A stretch of 64,000 bases of DNA from Niebla homalea (lineage: Eukaryota > Ascomycota > Lecanoromycetes > Lecanorales > Ramalinaceae): positions 1,426,001 to 1,490,000 of the forward strand of contig JAHGAU010000006.1 of the NCBI GenBank assembly GCA_019925105.1. Reading direction: 5' to 3'. Numbering within the stretch: the first letter of the stretch is position 1; every line of letters starts with the position of its first letter. A program made the position numbers and the translations under genes. Shown piece by piece: positions 32,350 to 42,621 of the stretch. A model generated the notes under the pieces. It saw only the letters and a list, made by a program, of their open reading frames with translations, ran no database searches and was not told the DNA's origin.

Positions 32350-33229
32350 TTTTCTTACGAGAATGATTTGGTACAAGCTGAGAGGGGGAAACAAGGTGGG
32401 AAGTCAAGCAGAGTGTGAGCGGTGATGTCTATGTGATCTGAGTTGTCAATCGTTAGCTCAAAGGGATCCCCGGTTTTCTCGGCTCATGTCAAGCATACCA
32501 CAAGCGGTGTGGAGACGACTGAGGAGCGGGGAAAGAGTTACAAGGTCTGATAATCTATCTGTTCGGAGGAGGAGGAGGGAGAGGGGGGGTGAAGAGATAG
32601 AGAGGTTGGTAGAAGATGAGAGTAGGGGAGCGAGCAACAGAGCTTGATCGGTCGAGATTGGCTTGCAAGTGACAGTTGTTGTGGGAAAACTGTTGTGCAC
32701 CAGGGACTGTTCAAGCTTTAAAGAGTTTACTAAAATTCTGAGGCCGTTTGTACGCTAGATGGGCGACCAATGAGCAAGCGAGATTCCCAAGCTAGGGATG
32801 CGACTTCCTCGACTTTCGTCACCTCTCTGCGCGTGCTTCAAGCTGCAGCAACGACGCGAGTCACCACTAGACCTTAATGCAGAGTTTATTTCGCACATCC
32901 CTGTTGCACAGCCATTATACATTCATTGTACACGGTGCCCGATCATGACACGCGCCGTATAATCCGTCTAATCAGCTATGGCTACAACGGTCATCTACAT
33001 TGTTGTACAAAAAGGCGAATCAATTAAACTTTTCAGATAGACATACGAGATCGAAAGGGTTGCTTGATCGGGCGTTTGAAAATCTTGGAAGGCGCGGACG
33101 AGCCGCTGTGATAAATAGTGGGTGCGTTGTCAATCCCTGATTGTCTCTTGACCGTGCTTTCTGTAAATTTGTACATATCCCTGATTTACATATTACAGCA
33201 CCTTTGCTCACGTGAGTTAATGTACTGTG
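32350..33229. other. Intergenic region with KH-gene 5' UTR
   Basis: About 880 bp. The part nearest the KH gene (32560-32600) is a purine-rich stretch on the plus strand, a pyrimidine tract on the KH gene's strand. No gene signal is seen in the rest. Confidence 0.45.
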
Positions 33230-34831
33230 TCATCTCTGCGCGTCGAAAATCACTATCATATGGGTGAGCACACGAGCTGTCTGAGATGGAAATGCTAGTA
33301 CCTACCTTTCTGGGTTTTCATCTTGTCAAAGAGCTCGTATCCTTCGACGGCCTGACTCAGTGGCATGATCATGTCAGACATGAACCTTTCCAGATTTCGT
33401 CAGCTCCATTGCTATTCCTCATAACTGTCCTTACCCAAGAAGATGTTGTTTCCGTTTGAGCATCTCTAGTGCTTCAGGAAAGATCGACCCTAAAAAAGTC
33501 ACTAAAGATCTGTCTGATATCAATGTCTACCCAGCCATGTTGAAATGATGGGAAGACTCAGGACCACGTACGAACAGGGCATCGACCCATTTGTATAGTG
33601 AGGTTTTTGCCGTATGCCTGATTCCCATTCCTATTGCATTTCAGCTCCCGTATAGGCTGTGGGCCGCAAGATTCAGAAGCTACCATGGGATCTGAACATC
33701 GTTAGCATCGCAGACTTTCGGAGTAACGGCAAATGAACCTCTGCGTTATGGACTCCGACACTGGATATGAATCCCCAAGGGCGCAGGAGCTCAAACCCCA
33801 TCTTAAGGGCTGGGCTCATTCCAACCACTTCAATAATGACGTCTGCACCTCGTCCGTCCGTGACATCTTTGACTCTCTTGTCAAGGCCATCTCGGTCAGT
33901 CTCGAAATTCCATGGCTCTGCTCCCAAAGATTTCGCCAGATCGAGTCGAGCCTGAATAGAGTCCACAGCAAGCAGGTGCTTCGGCTTGTAATCTTCCGCA
34001 TTGATAAGGGCGCAGAGACCCACTGGTCTGCATCATTCATATGAGCGCAGGTTCCTCCTGACTCCCCTCCGACCTACCCGCAGCCGATCAAGACAACGGT
34101 GGCGTCTGCAACCTGCTCCTTGGTCATGTCTTTGAAGGCGTTGTGAGCCGCAAAATAGCCAGTAGGAAAGATGTCGGCCATGAGGACCAAGGCATTATCC
34201 ACGATCCCTTCTGGAGCCTTTACAGCTGTCGCATCTGCCAGGGGAACGCGCACCTGACCAACGTTAGTCCCAGCCTCGCAGATAAGGCTTGAGCCATACA
34301 TATTCCGCCTGAGCCCCGTCTAGAGCTGCTGTTCCAAACAATCTGCTTTTGGAGCATCTGGAAGAGAGTCCTTGCTTGCAATAGAAGCATTTCCCACTGT
34401 CGTCCGTCAATAAGCCCTGGATACGCGAGCAGGTTTCGAAAGGGCACAGACCAGGACAGCGTGAAGGGAGACACGATCTGATCCCCTTTTCGGAAGTTTT
34501 GGACCGCCGTTCCAACTTCCTCAACAGTCCCAGTGAACTCGTGACCCTGCTTAACGTCAGTCGCAACCTTCCTTGAGCCGATTGAGCTGCAGTACCATGA
34601 TGAAACCCGTTGGACTTGGCTGGTGCCCCTGAGTCGCTATCAGTGGGTATGGCCTCGTAGGCTTTGCTTGTTGCTCACCCTGAATACGTGCAACTCACTC
34701 CCACAAAGGGCTGTGTACATCACTTTGACAATGATATCGGTCTGCTCTTCAATTCCGGGAATGGGGCGATCCTCTACCGCCACCACATGCGGTCCTTTGA
34801 AGACAACAGCTTTCATTGTGTCTTTTGCCAT
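33230..34831 (-). CDS. Zinc-dependent medium-chain alcohol dehydrogenase, 11 exons
   Basis: Exons on the minus strand: 34831-34679, 34628-34596, 34546-34452, 34396-34300, 34253-34078, 34027-33739, 33691-33684, 33630-33572, 33489-33435, 33385-33306 and 33252-33230, giving 355 aa. All ten introns (46-82 nt) are GT-AG. Catalytic zinc ligands are Cys43 and GHE (His64/Glu65). The structural zinc lobe is Cys94, 97, 100 and 108 (CGKCFYCKQGLSSRC). The nucleotide fold has GCGPVG. Exon 7 is only 8 nt and restores NAEIPWNGNQAYGKN. The sequence ends KTQKVIFDAQR. It should oxidise an alcohol or reduce an aldehyde with NAD(P); the substrate is unknown. A second Met at residue 6 could also start the protein. 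This is by far the most intron-dense gene in the window. Confidence 0.92.
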
Positions 34832-35378
34832 TCTTTTCAGGGGTCGCTTTCCCACTTTGCTGGAGGATGATGATCGGTTATATAATCGTTGATTGTAAGA
34901 GATCGATGAGATCGCAAAGGTGGCATATTCAACATGTTCTCCCAAACAATGAAGTAGGTAATCGAGTAGCTAGTTCTAGCTACTGGTGACGATACTGCCA
35001 GACGTTTACCCCACATCTTGCAATACCCCGCGAAATGAACTTTTTCGCCAAGGAGCTTCTAGCAGGCGGCATGACTTAGCTCCAGGCAAAGCTATGGCAA
35101 TTAGTGTGAATACCATCGTAGCCTTGAGCGACGAATATGTGCCACGGATGAGACATTCATCGCAATATCTGCAAATTTTGTCTTGGGTTTTATTCATCTT
35201 AAATCTCCCGAAACACCCTGCTAGAATCCATGTCACAATCCTTTGCCCGTTAAACCTGACCTTTTGCCAGTCTCAATACTCATTTTAACATCTCCGGGTT
35301 ACCGCTTATCAATGCATCCCATGGCTGTGAAATCGGAAAGCACAAAAGGAAATCTGAGAGCCCTCCAAATGCCCGAGC
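34832..35378. other. Intergenic region
   Basis: About 550 bp between the dehydrogenase start and the Yippee stop, both on the minus strand. It is A/T-rich in places, with no coding or RNA signal seen. It probably holds the dehydrogenase promoter. Confidence 0.45.
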
Positions 35379-35860
35379 CTAGTAGACCGTAGCCAACAGC
35401 TCCGCCTCCAAGATGAACTTCCCTTCCTTGTACTTCTCGTTCTGCTCGTACGCCTTGTCGTACTTCCACCCCACCGTCTCCTTGCACTGTTTGCAGAAAA
35501 TGTCCCGCACCATGTGTCTCCCCGTCGTCATGTTGCGCTCGGCGGACGGACCTTCTTCGATATTGACGACGCTAGCGAAGAGGAAAGCTTTGCCATGTTG
35601 GCCGCGGAAGTTCTGCGTATCCCTTGGTCAGCTGCACATCCACCATCATTTAAGCAAGAGATTATAACAAGCCCGGTGGGTCAAGTGGTGATGAGGGCAA
35701 AGGGGGGGATGGGGGAAAGAAGAGGGTGTGTGACGGAAGAGGAAACAAGAGGCACCCGTACCCGCGAGATGATGGACTCGTGGCTGGCGAGGTGGGTCTT
35801 GCAGCTCTTGCAGCCGACGATCTTGTCCGAGTTCAGGTAGATGTTGTACTGGAGGCCCAT
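35379..35860 (-). CDS. Yippee-family zinc protein
   Basis: Two exons on the minus strand, 35860-35762 and 35612-35379, with a 149-nt intron (GTACGG...ACGCAG), giving 110 aa. The four zinc Cys are 17, 20, 73 and 76, that is C-X2-C-X52-C-X2-C, the exact Yippee spacing. Supporting motifs are TTGRHMVRDIFC, then VGWKYDKAYEQNEKYKEGKF. Yippee proteins (Moh1 in yeast, YPEL in animals) adopt the same fold as cereblon and Mis18 zinc domains. Yeast Moh1 is a subunit of the GID ubiquitin-ligase system; a similar role here is inference. The protein is small and cytosolic or nuclear, without a targeting signal. Confidence 0.93.
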
Positions 35861-36562
35861 CTTTCAGGGCCACCGTGGGAGATGGTAAGGGAACGCTGGC
35901 GCGCTTTGGACTGGGGGAGGGTGGGGTCTCCGTTTGCCTTTGAGGGGGGCTCTTGCTTTGCAGGTCGCTCTGAGGTAGCAGGGATGATGTGGAGATGGTG
36001 TTGTGGTCTCTGGAAGGAATAGACTGAGGGTGTCGAATAAGGCGTGCGGGGATGTGTCGGTGGGCCTGGAGGCTGGGACGCGGAGACTTCTTGCGGAGGA
36101 AAAGCAGGAGAAGCTGTTGGTATGATCTATGCGATTTGTCCTATCCTCTGGGATATTGATGGTCCGAGGCTGATGCGGACAGCGCTGTGATGAGAAAAGT
36201 CCGCTTCCGTCACTGGATGGGTGAGCAAAAGCTCTCTGCAGTAGATTGACTTCGGCTTTATTTAATGGCCTTTAATAAAGTCCAGCCTGAAGGATCCGGG
36301 ATCAGCAGTAAACGACTCGTGCCAGTATATGAAGGGATGGTGTAAGCTCTGGGAAAATGTTATGAAGCTGTAGAGTACGTGAGTGGGGGAATGAGGATGA
36401 TGAGGTCAGAAGCTGTGGAAGATAAGGCCTAATCTTAGCGTAATCTAAACGCCCCTTTTTGTGCAGCCTTGGACTACACATCATAACTCCACCAACTTGC
36501 TTGGTGTGCAAGATCAATTGGATCCTGAGAGTTGTTGGTACGGCAGGGAATATCAGCATGGC
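35861..36562. other. Intergenic region
   Basis: About 700 bp between the Yippee start and the stop of the next minus-strand gene. No supported gene or RNA. Confidence 0.45.
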
Positions 36563-37627
36563 CTATCTGTGTGGCAAGGAATCTTTTTGCTCCGCCCAAA
36601 ATTGATAGCAATCAAGATGACCCCAATGCTCAATCCACCATTCTCCAAAGCTGTCTTCAACATTGACATCCACATTGACAACCCGCTCATCCCTTTTCAG
36701 ACCACACAAGAAGCATGGTCTCGGTGCCTGGACGACACCATCTGCAGATTGACCCACGCGGACTGGCATACTGTCTGCGATACCTGGCAAACTGACCTTT
36801 GCTCCAGACCTGAGCGTAGAAAAGAAAGACCGCAGAGGCCCTACCTGCTGCTTCCAAACCTTCAGTAGCTCTGCAGCCTCCTGATCCTCTCGCCTGGTTT
36901 CCCCTTTATCAACACCTGTCAGCTTCATGCCTCCTTGCTTGCCTGCTTGTCCAATGCTCATGCTTTGCGTGAGGATCTTGTCTCGCTTCCACCGCAACTT
37001 GCGGCCAGCCAAAATGCGTGCTATTGCGTGTAAGTTCGAGATGCAGTGATTTAGAAATTCAAACCCCTCCTCTCCAGGGAAGTCAGAGATAGCCTTGATG
37101 CGCGATAGCAAGTTTTGCACATCTAACACGCTGCCCGACAGAAGTATTGATGGCGGGGGCACGTTGGTAGGTGGAGGCCCGAGATCCGCTTTGCCAGCAG
37201 CCGGAACTGGGGCAAGAGTCCTTTCGGCCGAAACAGGGGCTGGAGCTTGTGGGACGAGAGCTTCTGTCTGGATCGCCTGATTGATAGCGTCTTGTGGTTC
37301 CCATGCTTCGAAGTCGGTATCCTCAAGCTCCAATTGGGGTGGAGGGGGCAGTTTCTTCTCAGTGGCAGCTTTTGAAATTAAAAAGTGCTTCGGGCGCTCC
37401 TCAGCATGCTCACTATCGGCATCGAAGAGCATCCTGCCGGTCTCAAAATCGCCCCATAAGTCATCTTTCAAGGACGACTTCGCAACAGATACATAATCTG
37501 GCTGAGACTCTGTATTCAGATCTGCATCTTCAAAGTCACCAAAGTCGTCCTCTCTTTCCTCATCGGATGCTACCAATTGGCCAGTCACCTGCGCTGACCC
37601 GAATTCTTTCAGAAGATCTGAGGACAT
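36563..37627 (-). CDS. Fungal protein with aftiphilin-like acidic Phe/Trp motifs (354 aa)
   Basis: A single exon from an ATG at 37627 to a TAG at 36563. The first 65 residues carry two acidic aromatic motifs, DDFGDFEDAD (about 27-36) and DDLWGDFETG (about 55-64). These resemble the short motifs by which aftiphilin-like accessory proteins bind AP-1/GGA ear domains. Residues about 75-170 are Pro/Ala-rich linker. Residues about 170-290 are helical (VLDVQNLLSRIKAISDFP; ISNLHAIARILAGRKLRWKR). The C-terminus has CFLCGLKRDERVVNV and an aromatic end (FGEWWIEHWGHLDCYQFW) that looks like a small folded domain, possibly metal-binding (Cys, Cys, His, Cys). A role in clathrin-linked traffic is inference from the motifs only. 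Confidence 0.8.
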   Translation of the reverse strand: MSSDLLKEFGSAQVTGQLVASDEEREDDFGDFEDADLNTESQPDYVSVAKSSLKDDLWGDFETGRMLFDADSEHAEERPKHFLISKAATEKKLPPPPQLELEDTDFEAWEPQDAINQAIQTEALVPQAPAPVSAERTLAPVPAAGKADLGPPPTNVPPPSILLSGSVLDVQNLLSRIKAISDFPGEEGFEFLNHCISNLHAIARILAGRKLRWKRDKILTQSMSIGQAGKQGGMKLTGVDKGETRREDQEAAELLKVWKQQVGPLRSFFSTLRSGAKVSLPGIADSMPVRVGQSADGVVQAPRPCFLCGLKRDERVVNVDVNVEDSFGEWWIEHWGHLDCYQFWAEQKDSLPHR

Positions 37628-38680
37628 ATTCTACTACGTTTCATCCTTTAAAAGGAGATTCGACCTGCTCTGCAGTTCGAATGAGGCAATGGCCTAATAA
37701 CGGGCAAGAGAATGGAGTCACGAGGCCTTTCATACTTAGAATGTCAACCTGATCGGCTACCTGAAGTGTCAGCACTCATTCCAAAAATATCATTTCGAAC
37801 TAAAGGTCTTTACCTGCTTTTGAAAATCTATATTTAACGGGGGGGTGATTTAATTGAATGGGTATTGGCAAGGTAACGCGCCCTCGGCAAGAATGGAGAC
37901 CAGCTTATCTCGGACATAGCCACCGGCTTTAAACTTCCAAATTTCTCCACCAAACATCTGCACCTGTCATTATATCTACGGTGAGCTTCCAATAGATCGA
38001 ACTGTTTTGTGCGTTAATCGCTCACTTGAAAATACCGAGCCCCTGTCTCAAACCTTTCTGAATGAATTTGCATCCGCATCCTTTAACTGGGGGTTTGGAG
38101 GTGAAGGGACCTCATACTTATGCAATACGAATATAACTTAAACTTTAATCCTTTAATATACGACGACGGTGTTCATGGAGTTAGTCATTGCTGAATGTGA
38201 TTGTCATGATGTTGGCAATGGCGGGCCTACGTACAAGGACCGAATTTGAGGCTCGCTTCAACTGCTTAATTCTGTTGAGTATTATTTCATACTAATACAC
38301 AGGTCATTACTTTGGATAACGTCTACAGCGTTCCATAGGGTCTGATCGTCACATCAATATCATTACGTCTCGATGAACAGAACACTGGTCATTAATCTTA
38401 GCTGTTGCCAGTATGATTGATGATGCGCCAAGGTTCTCGTGTAGATCCTTGATAACGCGCTATACCTACTTGGGCTTATCCGCTTGATAGGGCTAGCACA
38501 GTCGATGATCAGCTCCTGTTGAGATTCCTGATATTAAGGCTTGTCAATATCGAAAGATTGATTTACCATTACAAGTTGTGCTTCATTAAAGGACAACTGA
38601 TAAGTAACTTTTTACAATTGCCACTGTCATACACGAACACATCGTTTCTGGGGCGATACTTCCACAAAAGTCCGCACAAA
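37628..38680. other. A/T-rich divergent intergenic region
   Basis: About 1.05 kb between divergent ATGs at 37627 (minus) and 38681 (plus). It is visibly richer in A/T than the flanking genes, especially 37770-38650. No open frame or repeat family stands out. Confidence 0.5.
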
Positions 38681-40096
38681 ATGTCGACTACAGCAGACAA
38701 GGTAAGTTATTCCACCTGTGCTAATCAGTGCTGTTTTTGATATGCTTCATTGGGTAGATCAGGGACATTGAGGCCGAGATGGCCAAGACACAAAAAAATA
38801 AAGCTACGAGTTATCATTTGGGCCAACTCAAGGCAAAGCTTGCCAAACTAAAGCGAGAGCTACTTACGCCAACATCGAGTGGAGGTGGCGGAGGCTGTGA
38901 GTACCATCAATTGGACTGATGAATTATGCAGTGTCTTATTTCATACAGCTGGCTTTGATGTTGCAAGGACCGGGGTGGCCAGTGTTGGCTTCATTGGTTT
39001 TCCCTCTGTAGGAAAGAGCACGTTAATGAGTCGTTTGACTGGTCAACATTCAGAAGGTACGAGGTCAATTCTTCTCTTCGTGGGAAATGAAGTTGACCCG
39101 GTCAGCCGCCGCCTACGAATTTACGACTTTGACCACTGTTCCCGGCCAGGTCAGATACAATGGGGCAGCAATTCAGATGCTCGATCTGCCCGGTATCATT
39201 CAAGGAGCCAAGGATGGTAAAGGGAGAGGTCGTCAAGTCATTGCGGTGGCCAAGACTTGTCAACTCATCTTCATAGTTTTGGATGTCAACAAGCCCTTGA
39301 CCGATAAAAAGGTGATTGAGACCGAACTAGAAGGATTTGGCATCCGTATCAACAAGGAGCCGCCGAACATTGTGTTCAAGAAAAAAGACAAGGGCGGTAT
39401 TGCCATCACGAACACCGTCCCGCTATCCCATGTCACCCACGAGGTTGTGGCCCTCTGTGCTACAGACAGATCCAAGACTGACGACTCGCTCAGGAGATTA
39501 AAGCCGTCATGAGCGAATACAAAATATCGTCCGCAGATATCGCTATCAGGTGTGACGCGACCATTGACGACCTAATCGACGTGTTGGAGGCCAAGAGCCG
39601 AAGCTACATCCCCGTCATATATGCATTGAATAAGATTGATTCAATCTCGATTGAGGAACTCGATTTGATTTATCGTATCCCAAATGCGTGCCCGATCAGC
39701 TCTGAGCATGGCTGGAATGTCGACGAACTCCTGGAGCAAATGTGGGAGCAACTGCAACTGCGGCGAATTTACACGAAACCCAAGGGCAAAGTGCCCGACT
39801 ACAGCTCACCGGTGGTGTTGAAGAAGAATGCTTGCACTGTTGAGGACTTTGTAGGAACCACCTTCGCCAGGCGGGTTGCCGCTGACAGCTTTGATAGTGC
39901 AATTCCATACACAAAACAATCGTAGACCAGTTCAAGCTTGCAATTGTTTACGGCCGTTCTGTGAAGCACCAGCCGCAAAGGGTAGGGCTTTCCCATGAGA
40001 TGGCGGACGAAGACATCAGTATGTGACGATCTGAGCTAAATATCTTTTGGCTTTGACATCTCTGACACTCTCCAAGTAACCATCATCAAGCGATAG
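38681..40096 (+). CDS. RBG1: DRG-family GTPase, Rbg1/DRG1
   Basis: Seven exons: 38681-38701, 38758-38896, 38949-39056, 39106-39443, 39494-39850, 39898-40018 and 40077-40096. Total 367 aa, the same length as DRG1. Introns are 47-58 nt. Walker A is GFPSVGKS (70-77), G3 is DLPG and G4 is NKID. The family block [12 protein letters not shown] and the TGS-type C-terminus (RIYTKPKGK, then [18 protein letters not shown]) are present. The 20-nt last exon supplies the ending ITIIKR. The fifth intron needs the distal acceptor GATAG, which yields [14 protein letters not shown]; the nearer CAG breaks the frame. In yeast, Rbg1 with Tma46 associates with translating ribosomes and helps relieve stalling. Confidence 0.95.
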
Positions 40097-42621
40097 CATT
40101 TGGGATGTGTCTTGACTTCGAGTTGGAAACCATGATCAGCGGAAGATCGCGCGAGAGATTGTTGAGTCCTTGCAACACCCGTACGGCGAAACACGGCCAT
40201 ATGGTTTCCGGATGGCTTGTCACTGCGACCCCCCACCAGCTTCTCAAAGGAAACATCAAGTGTTTCGAGGCGGAGCTAGATTCTACCAGGGGGGCTTCCT
40301 ATCTTAATCCCCACATGGGTGGTTCATCTTATTAGGAATCACAATCACCACATGGGGGGCCATTAAATATGGTAAACACAAATGTCACAGCAAGACAACG
40401 CGTACAGGAGGATCTCATGATATCTCGATTCATCATACGATTATAAATAGGCGATGGATGAAAATGCTCCGGAGAACTTCTGCTAGGGTAAGCTAAAAAT
40501 CACCTCACGAGATTGACTGAATCGCCACTGGTCTTCCATTGACTCATTGCCGAAGAGTGTGAAGCGCCTCGGTGTACCTTTCGAAGTTGAATGCCTGTTA
40601 ACAGATAAGACGATGGTCGGTTGGTGGGTGCGGAAGTTGGAGCACTGGGCTATGGAAGCCAGCTTCGCAATGCCATGACCATTCTTGACCTTCCAAGACC
40701 TATCCATACCAGAATCAGCGACTTTGGCAGGATCAGTAGCGGCCAAACATCGCCTGGCTAACGAATGGCAACCACGAGATGTAAGGAAAGTACAAGCGCA
40801 TTCAGTCCGACAACGATAACACCACGAGCTCTTTGCCAATACCGCAATCACATGTGAGATGCTGGAACGATATTCCCAAGTCGGCATGGATGTGCTCGGA
40901 GCGAAGCGAGATCATCTCCAGCCAGCAGAAAGGTAAGCCGTGTTGTATTGGATCATGGAGGTCGCGTTATGGCTTCCTATGGAAGACGGAAAGCAGCGCG
41001 ATATCGGCCGCGGCATAATTGGCTTACGTCTGCGGAATAGTGTTCTTGTGAAAAGGTCTCCGGGTAACATCTGGATTTAGGGGATTTTATGCCTCCTTGG
41101 CCTCCCACCATCGCGCCGCTAGGAGGAAGATCAGCAAGGAATCAGGTGCCCCGTAGCGGCCAGTCAGCGAGCGTTAAAGGGATCACGCTTTGATTTTTCG
41201 CTTTAGGGAAAATGTCACCTGCTGCCATGGAGGAGCCCGCGTTTTGGAATTGTAACAGGAATACTGCAGCCGAAAAAAGTCAGGATGGGAGATCCGAACA
41301 TCAGGCGCACGGGTCGCACGGCGCATGAGGATTTCAGGTTTCTGCACAGATCACCCTGGGCAAGGTGGTCTTCAAGACTTAGGAAAAGATATCCCACGTT
41401 CAATCGTGCGGGAAAAAAAGAAAGGGGGTGGGGGGTGGGGAAATCAGCTATCGCAACTAAAATCTTTAGGCTGGAAATGAATAAATCGATATGAATTCTC
41501 ATTGAGGATGTCGACCCTAGCCAGACTAACAGGTGGCGTTGATCCCATTCGCTCCAGGTGGAAGGTTCCTTGCCAGTTGCGGTAGGGTAGAGGCGATAGC
41601 GAGGCCTCCTCAAGTCAGCATCGGGTTCTCTTTGACTTCCAGATCTTCAGACTGAAGAGGGGCCCAGGATCCGAAAACAGACGCTCGCGGATGATGGCAA
41701 GAGTAATTCGAGGCAGATTGTGTCGAGATTTTTGAGTTTGGGAGGAAATGCCATTATGCCGCCCCTTATGCCGCCCCTTCTGGCGAAATGTACTTGAATG
41801 GATGCGCAGGGAAGTTGGGAAAATAACGAAGGCGAGTGGAGGCCTGAGAAAGTCCAAAGGAATTAATCCTGGAAGGGTTAAAATAAGGGAAGACTAGGAA
41901 GACTGGGAAGACTACCTACTACTCATTAATTCCGTATTGCTAATAAGACTAGGAAGTGCCTAGAGCAACAAGTGGAAGGGAAAGGCCCTGTGTACCGCTG
42001 CTTTGCAAAACGTCCCGGCTGCACCAGAGCTGCCAAAGCCAATGTATCCGCCTCGGACCCATGGTTGAGTTCACTACTTAGACCGGGGTAGCCGCCTCAT
42101 GTTCAAATCGACAATTGTCACATCGTGTGGTGGTTCATTAGTTACGAGCTACGAGCTACGACATCTCGCAGCTGTCTATCTCGCTGCCTCCAATAGCTGC
42201 ATTGGTTCAAAAACACGAAAAGCAGCAGAGGGAAAGCGCAGCTATTGTTGATCACAGGACCTGGCTTGCATTATCCGCAGCTGGCAGGTAGGTACTTCCC
42301 GACTCCACTTGGCTATGCTAAGGAGTACTGACGTACCGTCTGTGGCATTTACATGCTCTGTTTCTTGGCGCTTGCACTTGCTGACTGACTTCCAGCTGCA
42401 GAGTCCAACACTCAACATCCATACCATTGTCCTGCTGCGGCATGTCCTTTATTGGCCCATGTCCAGCTTGACAAGTCCAGATAGTTGCCTCACGATTGGG
42501 AAATTCAATTGGTCCGACCCGCCCTCCAGACTCCCTCCAGACTCCCGCCATCGAGGTCGCAACTCTGAATACGTGCAAGGAACGGCAGGGAGGATTCTTC
42601 AACATCTTTCACGCCCAAAGG
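40097..42621. other. Gene-free region, about 2.5 kb
   Basis: No gene could be supported on either strand. A 134-codon minus-strand frame at 40483-40887 lacks family similarity and its composition does not look coding. Small local repeats are present (a 12-bp duplication at 41754-41777, and purine-rich GGAAGACT-type repeats near 41890-41915). The last 200-300 bp should be the promoter and 5' UTR of the HTH gene. Confidence 0.45.
41754..41777. repeat. Tandem duplication, 2 x 12 bp
   Basis: Two perfect adjacent copies of TTATGCCGCCCC within non-coding sequence. Probably replication slippage; no function is suggested. Confidence 0.8.

Noticed and set aside
40483..40887. 134-codon minus-strand frame in the 40-42.6 kb gap
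   Set aside because: Composition and Cys/Ser distribution look random; no conserved motif, no splice support.
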